From Bog-756 sp050014755 (GTDB lineage: Bacteria; Actinomycetota; Acidimicrobiia; Acidimicrobiales; RAAP-2), in NCBI GenBank assembly GCA_050014755.1, contig JBEKCS010000001.1, positions 51,857 through 115,856 on the forward strand: a DNA stretch of 64,000 nt, written 5' to 3'. Within the stretch, counting starts at the first letter, position 1, and every line of letters starts with the position of its first letter. The position numbers and the translations under genes are program-made. This document shows positions 57,640 through 64,000 of the stretch, piece by piece. The notes under the pieces are model-generated. The model searched no databases. It saw only the letters and a list, made by a program, of their open reading frames with translations, and was not told the DNA's origin.

Positions 57640-58824
57640 ATGCCCATCGACGAGTCCCAGGTCGCAGCCGTGGTGGCGGCCGTGGTCGACCCCGAGCTGC
57701 GCCGTCCGCTGGGGGAGTTGGGCATGGTCGGCCACGTCCGAGCCAAGCGGAAGAAGGTCACCGTCGAGCTGCTGCTGCCCGTCGCCCAGTATCCCCAGGT
57801 CGACGAGCTCCTGGCCCGCGTCCGGGCTGCGGTGGCGGGATGGGGAGGGGTCGACGAGGTCACCGTCGACACCGCGGTCATGGGGGAGGAGCCCCGGGCC
57901 CGGCTGCGGATGCTCCTGCGGGGTGAGGCCGTGGACGGCGGGGTGATGCATGCCGCCGACCACGACCACGGCCACGACCACGGGCACGGGCACGGCGGGG
58001 CCCTCGGTCACGAGGAGGGCCGACCCAACAAGTTCATGGAGCCACGGTCGAAGACCCGGATCCTCGGCATCTCCTCGGGCAAGGGTGGCGTGGGCAAGTC
58101 CTCGGTGACGGTGAATCTGGCCGTCGCCCTGTCGAGGGCCGGCTACGACGTGGGGATCCTCGACGCCGACGTCTACGGGTTTTCGGTGCCGAAGATGCTC
58201 GGCGTGCACTCTGACCCGTTGATCATCGGCGACCTGGTGGTGCCACCCACCGCCAACGGCGTGCGGTGCCTGTCCATGGGGTTCTTCGTGGCCGACGACA
58301 CGCCGGTGATCTGGCGGGGTCCGATGTTGCACAAGGCCCTCGAGCAGTTCCTGGTGGACGCCTACTGGGGCGAGCCGGACTTCTTGCTGATCGACATGCC
58401 GCCGGGCACCGGTGATGTGACCCTGTCGCTCGGGCAGTACCTGACCAAGACCGAGGTCTTCGTGGTCACGACGCCCCAGCCCGCCGCGCAGCGGGTGGCC
58501 CAGCGCTCGGCCTACGCGGCGCGCAAGCTGAAGCTGGCCGTGCGCGGGGTGATCGAGAACATGAGCTGGTTCACCGGGGACGACGGCACCCGTTACGAAC
58601 TGTTCGGTCGTGGTGGTGGTGAGCAGTTGGCCGCGGATCTCGGTGTTCCCCTGATCGGGAAGGTGCCGCTCGTCCCCGCGCTGCGTGAGGGTGGCGACGA
58701 GGGGATGCCGGTGATGGTGGCCGAACCCGACGGGGAGGCCGCGGCCGTGTTCGCCGACCTGGCCGCCACGATCGCATCACTCGGACCGGCACGCGTGTAT
58801 CGACGGGAGCTCACGGTCAAGTAG
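57640..58824 (+). CDS. mrp: Mrp/NBP35-type Fe-S cluster carrier ATPase
   Basis: A 394-aa protein: N-terminal DUF59/MIP18 domain (VVDPELRRPLGELGMV), a His/Asp-rich linker (DHDHGHDHGHGHGG), then a P-loop ATPase with the deviant Walker A SSGKGGVGKSS and DMPPGTGD. ApbC/NBP35 proteins carry Fe-S clusters to targets. The C-terminal CPxC pair used to bind a bridging cluster in many homologues is absent here (ENMSWFTGDDGTRYELFG), as in other actinobacterial Mrp. AGGAG lies 6 nt before ATG 57640. Confidence 0.92.
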   Translation: MPIDESQVAAVVAAVVDPELRRPLGELGMVGHVRAKRKKVTVELLLPVAQYPQVDELLARVRAAVAGWGGVDEVTVDTAVMGEEPRARLRMLLRGEAVDGGVMHAADHDHGHDHGHGHGGALGHEEGRPNKFMEPRSKTRILGISSGKGGVGKSSVTVNLAVALSRAGYDVGILDADVYGFSVPKMLGVHSDPLIIGDLVVPPTANGVRCLSMGFFVADDTPVIWRGPMLHKALEQFLVDAYWGEPDFLLIDMPPGTGDVTLSLGQYLTKTEVFVVTTPQPAAQRVAQRSAYAARKLKLAVRGVIENMSWFTGDDGTRYELFGRGGGEQLAADLGVPLIGKVPLVPALREGGDEGMPVMVAEPDGEAAAVFADLAATIASLGPARVYRRELTVK

Positions 58825-58829
58825 GTCCG

Positions 58830-58884
58830 GTGGCACCGCGGTGACGTTGTGGCGACGCAACCGTGACGTAGTGGTGAAATGCCG
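58830..58884. promoter_or_regulatory. Array of 11-bp direct repeats resembling a PHO box
   Basis: Five units start exactly every 11 bp (58830, 58841, 58852, 58863, 58874) with GTGGC, GTGAC, GCGAC, GTGAC and GTGAA. On the minus strand this reads TTCACC, GTCACG, GTCGCC, GTCACC, GCCACC every 11 bp, close to the PhoP PHO-box unit GTTCACC of Streptomyces. A TACCGT -10 candidate at 58906-58911 lies 21 bp beyond the last repeat, so the array reaches the -35 position. Confidence 0.55.
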
Positions 58885-59030
58885 GGAGGGTGTCGGCACG
58901 ACCTGTACCGTCGAGCGGGTGGTCCGTCCCATCCGCGGCGAACCGTGGTTCAGGTAGGTATTCCGGCCCCTGTCGGGGTTGCCGGCATCTACCGCTCAAG
59001 CTCAGGTCCTATGTGCACGATGTGTTCACT

Positions 59031-59252
59031 ATGGGGCTTCGTCGGACAACCAACTACGAGCAGGTCGAACCCGACAGCGATGTCGTCGAGTCCGCATCGC
59101 TCGGCCTGTTCACGATCAACGAGTTCGTCGAGGAGATCCGCCGCCTGAGGAGGGAGCGGGACTGCCTGCGCGATGCACTGATCGATGCCGGGTTCTCGCT
59201 CCGTGTCGACCTGATCGCCCGCTACGCGGACGATCGTCAGTTCGTCGACTGA
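59031..59252 (+). CDS. Small helical protein of unknown function
   Basis: A 73-aa soluble protein with a helical, charged centre (FVEEIRRLRRERDCLRDAL) suggesting a short coiled coil, and a single Cys. The family is not recognised. ATG 59031 lacks a Shine-Dalgarno; GTG 59013, with a weak AGG upstream, would add six residues. It lies ~110 nt downstream of a TACCGT promoter preceded by PHO-box-like repeats, so it may be under response-regulator control. Convergent with the CFA synthase gene. Confidence 0.55.
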   Translation: MGLRRTTNYEQVEPDSDVVESASLGLFTINEFVEEIRRLRRERDCLRDALIDAGFSLRVDLIARYADDRQFVD

Positions 59253-59293
59253 GGGACCAGCCACCTTCCCGAGCCGGCTCCGTTCGGTCCGGA

Positions 59294-60655
59294 TCAGCCC
59301 CAGTCGTTCCTGGTGGGGGGCATGCCGCTCGATCCGTCGGCATCGGGCACGACGCCGAGCACCTGGTGGACGGCGATGCCTCCGTCGTCGAACCCGATGG
59401 CCGAACCCGCCATGTAGAGCCTCCAGATCTCGGCACGGGCCCGTCCGACCAGGGCCACCGCCTCGTCCCAGTGGGCCTCGAGGTTGGCCACCCAGCAGTG
59501 GAGCGTGCGTGAGTAGTGCTCGCGCAGTGACTCGACGTCGCGCACCTCGAACCCCGCCTGCTCCATGGCCAGAACGACCTTGCCCACGTCGATGAGCTCG
59601 CCGTCGGGAAAGACGTAGCGGCCGATGAAGGTGCGCGACCCGAGTCTCGATCCCCCCGGCGACGAGATGGCGTGGTTGAGCAGGCGCCCGGTGGGTGCCA
59701 GCAGACGCCGCAGGGTGGCGAAATAGTCGAGCGTGCGCGCCGTGCCGACGTGCTCGAACATCCCGATCGACGAGATGGCGTCGAACCGCTCGCCGGCGAG
59801 GTCGCGGTAGTCCTGGTACCGGATCTCGACCGAGTCCTCGAGCCCGGCCTCGCGCACCCGCTTTCGGGCCCGGTCGACCTGTTCGTGGCTCAAGGCGACA
59901 CCGACCACCTCGGCCCCGTGGTGGCGGGCCGCGTGGATGGCCATCGAACCCCATCCGCACCCGACGTCGAGCAACCGGGATCCGGGACGGACATCGAGAC
60001 CGAGTTTCCGGCAGACCAACTCGTGTTTGGCGGCCTGAGCCTCGTCGAGGGTGGAGGAGGGGGTGACGAACCGGGCACACGAATAGGTCCAACTCGGTCC
60101 GAGGACGACCTCGTAGAAGTCGTTTCCCACGTCGTAGTGATGACTGACGGCCCGGGCGTCCCGTTTGGGCGAATGGAGCCGTCCGACGGGTCGGCACTCC
60201 TCGGGCGGTGGGCGGAGCGGCGCACCGAGCGCACCGATCCTGGCGGCGGCCCGGACCGTCGCGGCCAGGGAGTGGCCGTCGATCCCTCGCAGGTTGGTCG
60301 GTGAGGCATCGCGCAGCGCGACCAGCACCTCGAAGATGTCCCCGTCGATCGACAGGTCGCCGGCGACGAAGGCCCGGGAGATCCCGAGTTCACCCGGGGC
60401 CCACACGATCCGTCGCAGGGCGTCGGGCGAGTGGACGGTCAGCGTGCCGACGGCATCATCACCTTCGGACCCGAGTGAACTGCCGTCCCAGAACTCGATC
60501 CGCACACCTGCGGCAGCGCCTACGAGCGAGTCGAGGACCGGAGCCAGTGTCTCGGCCGCGCTGCCAGGGGGTGCACCCGATCTGGTGCCCGTGGGAGCGC
60601 CGGCGCCCACCCCCGGTGCCACCCGATCGAACCGAGCTGCTTCCCGGGTAACCAT
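59294..60655 (-). CDS. Cyclopropane-fatty-acyl-phospholipid synthase family methyltransferase
   Basis: A 453-aa SAM enzyme. The CFA N-terminal domain (ISRAFVAGDLSIDGDIFEVL) precedes the block VSHHYDVGNDFYEVVLGPSWTYSCA and SAM motif LLDVGCGWGSMAIHAA, all hallmarks of CFA synthases that methylenate or methylate unsaturated phospholipid acyl chains. Actinobacterial paralogues can instead make branched (10-methyl) chains. A GAGGAGG lies just upstream of ATG 60655. No UfaA-type flavoprotein partner is nearby. Confidence 0.9.
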   Translation of the reverse strand: MVTREAARFDRVAPGVGAGAPTGTRSGAPPGSAAETLAPVLDSLVGAAAGVRIEFWDGSSLGSEGDDAVGTLTVHSPDALRRIVWAPGELGISRAFVAGDLSIDGDIFEVLVALRDASPTNLRGIDGHSLAATVRAAARIGALGAPLRPPPEECRPVGRLHSPKRDARAVSHHYDVGNDFYEVVLGPSWTYSCARFVTPSSTLDEAQAAKHELVCRKLGLDVRPGSRLLDVGCGWGSMAIHAARHHGAEVVGVALSHEQVDRARKRVREAGLEDSVEIRYQDYRDLAGERFDAISSIGMFEHVGTARTLDYFATLRRLLAPTGRLLNHAISSPGGSRLGSRTFIGRYVFPDGELIDVGKVVLAMEQAGFEVRDVESLREHYSRTLHCWVANLEAHWDEAVALVGRARAEIWRLYMAGSAIGFDDGGIAVHQVLGVVPDADGSSGMPPTRNDWG

Positions 60656-60685
60656 GGCGACCTCCTCGATCGGTCTTCCGCCCCG

Positions 60686-60844
60686 ATGGTGACGATCCTA
60701 GGACCGTCGTCGAGCTGCCTCAACGGGGGCGCGGTGCCGCCGAGGTCCGGGATCGCCGACGTCACGCTGGCGGCGGCGGCAATCGCTCCGCTGGGCAAGG
60801 ACATCGTGTCGACCGGCGATCCGCGAGCACTCGGTCGGGCCTGA
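60686..60844 (+). pseudogene. Possible PIN-domain (VapC-like) remnant
   Basis: A 52-codon ORF whose second half (GIADVTLAAAAIAPLGKDIV, then STGDPRALGRA) resembles the C-terminal part of PIN-domain ribonucleases, where a DA/DV-x-LA helix is followed by an (I/V)xTSDPxDL motif. The N-terminal catalytic half is absent and TSDP has become STGDP. It fills most of the gap between the CFA synthase and dGTPase genes. No antitoxin is seen. This could be a decayed toxin gene. Confidence 0.35.
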
Positions 60845-60880
60845 CCGAAGGACGCCGCTCTCCCCGGCCAGACCGAGCGC

Positions 60881-62191
60881 TCAGAAGTGCCCGGTCACCC
60901 CGATGCCCACCGGCAGCTTGGCCGGGTCCCAGCCCAATCTGGCTACGGCCTGGGAGAAAGCGAATCGGTCGGTCATGCCGGCCACGTAGGCCACTGCCGC
61001 GTACACCGCTCCGGGCTCGCCGCCGGACAGCCCGTTGTCGCCCGGCCCGGACGACGGGATGAGGTGCGGACGGTCGCCGAAGTGCTCGACCAGGGCCTGG
61101 AGAACGGCGACCACCGCCTGGCCCTGGGCCACCGAGCTCGGCCGGAGGTAGATGTGTTCGTAGTTGCTCGCCCGAAAGGCGGCCAGTGCCTCGGCGTCGG
61201 CCGAGGCCATACCGATGCGTCCCGTGCGGAGCGTGGTGTCGACCAGTGCGTCGATGAACGTGCCGAGCTGTTGGCCCCGCCGGTCGCCGCACCGCTCGCG
61301 GACGATCCGGGGGAGCGCCTCGGGCGTCACGATGCCGCTCCGGACCGCGTCCTCGAAGTCGTGGCAGACGTAGGCGATCCGATCGGCCCAGCTCACCACC
61401 TCGCCCTCGGGGGTCATTGGGGCCGGCCGGGACCAGGAATGGTTGCGGATGCCGTCGAGCGTCTCCTCACACAGATTGAGCGACGCCAAGGACACATCGG
61501 CACCCCACGAAGCATGGTCGAAACCGCCGCTGACGTAGGGGGAGAGTGCGTCCTCGCTGGCATGACCGCCGGGGCCGTGGCCGCAGTCGTGCCCGAGGGC
61601 GATGGCCTCGGTCAGGGCCACGTTGAGGCGGCAGGCCCGGGCGATTCCCACCGCCACCTGGGCGACTTCGAGGGCGTGGGTCAGGCGGGTCCGCTGGTGG
61701 TCGTCGGGGAAGACGAAGACCTGGGTCTTGCCGGCCAGCCTCCGGAACGACGGGGCGTGGAGGATGCGGTCGCGGTCGCGCTCGAAGCAGGTCCGCCACG
61801 GATCGGGCTCCTCGGCCCGGTCCCGCGTGCCGGCTCCGTTCGAGTGGGTGGCACCTGGTGCCAGCTGGGCCCGCTCGAGCTCCTCGCGTGCCAGCCGATC
61901 GAATCCCGGCGCCGGTAGCTCGGTCCCGGTCGTGGCCGTGCTGTCGCTGTGGGCGAACGTCACCCCGTCGATGCCGTGGCCGGCCATGGTCGAGGCCCAC
62001 CTGCGGTTCCGTTCGCTCTCGGTGGGCCGTGGGGATCCTGTGGCCGACCCGACTGCCGACCCGACTGTCGGCCCGCCGGCCGACCCGACTGTCGGCCCGC
62101 CGGCCGACCCGACTGCCGGCCCGCCGGCCGACCCGACTGCCGACGGGTCGGCGTCTGCTGTCTCGCCATCCATACCGCCAGTGTGCACCAT
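60881..62191 (-). CDS. dgt: dGTP triphosphohydrolase-like HD enzyme
   Basis: A 436-aa HD-domain phosphohydrolase. Metal ligands are intact: RLTHALEVAQ, then HDCGHGPGGHASED, and the later Asp in VVSWADRIAYVCHDFEDA. It hydrolyses dNTPs (typically dGTP) to the nucleoside and triphosphate. The first ~60 residues are an Ala/Gly/Pro/Thr/Val repeat (AGGPTVGS units) not found in most family members. Start ATG 62191 or ATG 62173. In many Actinobacteria dgt lies next to the primase gene; here it does not. Confidence 0.88.
   Translation of the reverse strand: MVHTGGMDGETADADPSAVGSAGGPAVGSAGGPTVGSAGGPTVGSAVGSATGSPRPTESERNRRWASTMAGHGIDGVTFAHSDSTATTGTELPAPGFDRLAREELERAQLAPGATHSNGAGTRDRAEEPDPWRTCFERDRDRILHAPSFRRLAGKTQVFVFPDDHQRTRLTHALEVAQVAVGIARACRLNVALTEAIALGHDCGHGPGGHASEDALSPYVSGGFDHASWGADVSLASLNLCEETLDGIRNHSWSRPAPMTPEGEVVSWADRIAYVCHDFEDAVRSGIVTPEALPRIVRERCGDRRGQQLGTFIDALVDTTLRTGRIGMASADAEALAAFRASNYEHIYLRPSSVAQGQAVVAVLQALVEHFGDRPHLIPSSGPGDNGLSGGEPGAVYAAVAYVAGMTDRFAFSQAVARLGWDPAKLPVGIGVTGHF
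62042..62147. repeat. Tandem 24-bp repeats in the 5' end of dgt, each able to form a hairpin
   Basis: The unit begins GGCCGACCCGACTG and recurs at 62042, 62078, 62102 and 62126; 62078-62101 and 62102-62125 differ at one base. A full unit contains GGCCGAC / GTCGGCC, a 7-bp inverted repeat around CCGACT. The array encodes the AGGPTVGS octapeptides. Confidence 0.85.
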
Positions 62192-62286
62192 GGGCGTGAC
62201 GACGGGACGGCGCTGCCCTGGAGGGTTGTATCGTCAGGGATACCGGGCGGTCCCACCGACCGCCGGGTTCGAGAGGAGCGTGCCAG

Positions 62287-62523
62287 GTGGACGTACGTAT
62301 CGGGATCGTGCAGTCGATGAAGGAGCTCGACGTCGAGCTACCCGACGATGCTGACCGAGACAAGGTCCTGGCCGACATCGAGGCGGCGCTCGACGAGGAC
62401 GACAAGATCCTCTGGCTGACCGACCGCAAGGGTCGCCAGGTCGGAGTCCCCGTCGACAAGATCGCCTACATCGAACTCGACCCTCCTGCCTCCGACCGTC
62501 GGGTCGGCTTCGGGATCTCCTGA
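62287..62523 (+). CDS. DUF3107 protein
   Basis: A 78-aa protein with VRIGIVQSMKELDVELPDD, LTDRKGRQVGVPVDKIAYIE and the C-terminal RRVGFG, the DUF3107 family found almost only in Actinobacteria. Function unknown; the fold is predicted to be small alpha/beta. GTG 62287 has a GAGAGGAG Shine-Dalgarno. It precedes the ArsA/Get3-like pair by 48 bp in the same direction and may be co-transcribed; a TATCGT -10 candidate lies at 62227-62232. Confidence 0.88.
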   Translation: MDVRIGIVQSMKELDVELPDDADRDKVLADIEAALDEDDKILWLTDRKGRQVGVPVDKIAYIELDPPASDRRVGFGIS

Positions 62524-62571
62524 TTCCACGGCCGACCTCAGCGTGTCCGGCCTCCATGGTGGACGGCCGAC

Positions 62572-63534
62572 GTGCCCGCTGACCCGATGGCGGCGATCCT
62601 CGACCGGAGACTGATCTTCGTCACCGGCAAAGGCGGTACCGGCAAGACGACCGTTGCCTCGGCCCTCGCGCTCCTGGCCGCGTCGCGTGGCAAGAAGGTC
62701 CTCATCTGCGAGATCGACGCCAAGGGCGAGATGGCCGCCTACTACGAGGCCCCACCCACCGCGTTCAAGGAGAGGGAGGTCCAGCCCGGCGTCTTCGCCA
62801 TGACCATGGACACCGAGGCATCGCTCCGCGAGTACCTGAAGCTGCAGCTGCGAATCCCCATCGTCGGTCGGATCGGTCCGGTGGCCAAGGCCTTCGACTT
62901 CCTGGCCGCCGCCGCCCCGGGGGTCAGGGAGATCCTGACCATGGGAAAGGTCTGCTTCGAGGTCCGCGACGGCGATTGGGACCTCGTGGTGGTCGACGCC
63001 CCAGCCTCGGGGCACATCATCGGTCAGCTGGCGGCTCCCCAGGCCGTCAATGGACTGGTGAAGGTGGGCCTCATCCGGAACCAGACGGATTGGATGCTGG
63101 ATCTGCTGTCCGACCGGGCGGTGACCGGGCTGCTCGCCGTATGCACGCCCGAGGAGATGCCGGTCACCGAGACGATCGAGCTCGCCGTGCGCGTGCGCGA
63201 GGAGACCACGGTGGAGCTGGCCGCGGTCGTGGTCAACCGTGTGCTCCCCGAACTGTTCGGGCGCCAGGAGGAGGCCGTCTTCGACGCCATCGGCACTCCG
63301 GGACCACTCGCGCTGCTCGAGGGGCTGGTGGATGGCGACGCCGAGCCGGTGCTCGATGCCGCCAGGCTGGCGGTCACCATGCGCCGGACCCGCTCGACCC
63401 ACCTGGAGCGGCTCCGCGAGGGGATCGACCCGGCGGTCCCCCTGCTCTACCTGCCCTACCTGTTCACCCGCTCCCACGGGCTGCGGACGACCCGGCAGGT
63501 GGCCGAGTCCCTGGGCGAGGAGTTGGGCTACTGA
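62572..63534 (+). CDS. ArsA/Get3-like ATPase A
   Basis: A 320-aa P-loop ATPase with deviant Walker A VTGKGGTGKTT, switch I (CEIDAKGEM) and switch II (VVVDAPASGH). It belongs to the ArsA/Get3 superfamily; in Mycobacterium the paired homologues (Rv3679/Rv3680) form a heterocomplex. The cysteines that bind arsenite in ArsA and the zinc CxxC of Get3 are not seen, so arsenic export or tail-anchored protein insertion should not be assumed. GTG 62572 or ATG 62587. It shares one base with the next gene's start (TGATG). Confidence 0.88.
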   Translation: MPADPMAAILDRRLIFVTGKGGTGKTTVASALALLAASRGKKVLICEIDAKGEMAAYYEAPPTAFKEREVQPGVFAMTMDTEASLREYLKLQLRIPIVGRIGPVAKAFDFLAAAAPGVREILTMGKVCFEVRDGDWDLVVVDAPASGHIIGQLAAPQAVNGLVKVGLIRNQTDWMLDLLSDRAVTGLLAVCTPEEMPVTETIELAVRVREETTVELAAVVVNRVLPELFGRQEEAVFDAIGTPGPLALLEGLVDGDAEPVLDAARLAVTMRRTRSTHLERLREGIDPAVPLLYLPYLFTRSHGLRTTRQVAESLGEELGY

Positions 63535-64000
63535 TGCCCGAGCGCCCCAACGGCAAGGATCGTCGGGCACGCACGACCCGCACGGGCGGTGGTGCGACCG
63601 CAGCGGAGCCGACCCCGACCATGGACAGCCTGCTGGCCACCAAGGAGATCGTGGTGGCCTGCGGCCCCGGCGGCGTGGGCAAGACGACCACGGCCGCCGC
63701 ATCGGGGCTGATGGCCGCGGTCAACCACGGTTCCAAGGTGCTCGTGCTCACCGTCGACCCGGCCAAGCGGCTGGCCAACGCGCTCGGCCTCGACGGCATC
63801 GGCAACACCGAACACCGGGTGCCCAACTCTGCGTTCAAAGCCGCGGGGGTGAAGCCCCGGGGCGAGTTGTGGGCGGCCATGCTCGACACCAAGGAGTCGT
63901 GGGACTCCCTCATCCGCCACCATGCGCCCGACGAGCAGACCCGTGACGAGATCCTGGCCAACCCGCTCTACCAGAACATCGCCGGACGGTTCATCCAGAG
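63534..64000 (+). CDS. ArsA/Get3-like ATPase B, partial
   Basis: The first ~155 residues of the second ATPase; the rest lies beyond the right edge. After a basic, disordered N-terminus come Walker A ACGPGGVGKTTT, switch region LTVDPAKRLANALG and the downstream LYQNIAGRFIQ typical of the B subunit of actinobacterial Get3-like pairs. ATG 63534 overlaps the stop of the A subunit by 1 bp, so the two are translationally coupled and probably work as a heterodimer. Confidence 0.88.
   Translation, partial: MPERPNGKDRRARTTRTGGGATAAEPTPTMDSLLATKEIVVACGPGGVGKTTTAAASGLMAAVNHGSKVLVLTVDPAKRLANALGLDGIGNTEHRVPNSAFKAAGVKPRGELWAAMLDTKESWDSLIRHHAPDEQTRDEILANPLYQNIAGRFIQ

Noticed and set aside
62042..62147. CRISPR-like array
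   Set aside because: The 24-bp units are contiguous with no unique spacers and are read in frame as protein.
62572..64000. Arsenite efflux pump (ArsA) genes
   Set aside because: No arsenite-binding cysteines, no arsB or arsR nearby; paired Get3-like ATPases of Actinobacteria fit better.

Overview
The window is a 64-kb chromosomal segment of a very GC-rich bacterium with third codon positions mostly G or C. The content points to the Actinobacteria: a DevS/DevR (DosR-type) two-component pair, a wax-ester/diacylglycerol acyltransferase, paired ArsA/Get3-like ATPases, DUF3107, the short actinobacterial form of ValRS, and many genes that look leaderless (a TANNNT -10 box 5-8 nt before an ATG or GTG). 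A complete System I (Ccm) cytochrome c operon is unusual for Actinobacteria. I suspect a deep lineage such as Acidimicrobiia, but the window contains no rRNA, tRNA or phylogenetic marker that settles this. I found no CRISPR array, insertion sequence or prophage.

Layout. 1-2.0 kb: a Baeyer-Villiger-type monooxygenase (cut by the left edge) diverges from a sulfatase-fold phosphonate monoester hydrolase. 2.0-12.2 kb: a probable low-oxygen block with devS/devR, two small proteins, a STAS protein, a GNAT acetyltransferase and cydABDC; a DosR-like box and a CRP-like site lie in its promoter regions. 12.3-18.5 kb: a TetR regulator with three operator-like sites diverging from an SDR reductase, a beta-propeller lipoprotein, a WS/DGAT acyltransferase and a membrane-anchored esterase. 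18.6-23.7 kb: a branched-chain amino-acid-type ABC operon (livK, fused livHM, livG, livF). 23.7-27.8 kb: valS and cysS diverge from a 21-bp gap holding a shared, symmetric -10 element. 28-30.6 kb: a cold-shock protein with a structured leader, an acyl-CoA dehydrogenase and an NRDE protein. 30.6-33.2 kb: a compositionally different stretch with few genes, containing corA and a possible leader ORF. 33.2-36.4 kb: an SDR, a nitronate monooxygenase, a methyltransferase and a small orphan. 36.5-41.7 kb: a KimA-like K+ transporter, an amino-acid permease with dimethylarginine dimethylaminohydrolase, and a low-molecular-weight phosphatase homologue. 41.8-46.3 kb: DUF4395, TetR, glycosyltransferase, enoyl-CoA hydratase and GDP-mannose 4,6-dehydratase. 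46.4-54.6 kb: ccdA followed by ccmABCDEFG and a ccmH-ccmI fusion. 54.7-58.8 kb: quinone oxidoreductase, cysteine desulfurase and SufR-like regulator diverging from the Mrp Fe-S carrier. 58.8-64 kb: PHO-box-like repeats before a small orphan, a cyclopropane fatty acid synthase, a PIN-domain remnant, dGTPase, DUF3107 and two ArsA/Get3-like ATPases (the second cut by the right edge).

How the parts fit. Several blocks concern respiration under changing oxygen: DevSR and cytochrome bd (with its CydDC exporter) for low oxygen, Ccm/CcdA for c-type cytochromes, and a SufR-like/desulfurase/Mrp group for Fe-S supply. The regulatory DNA is as informative as the genes: leaderless promoters, two symmetric divergent -10 elements, a family of TetR operators and an 11-bp-periodic repeat array can all be read directly.
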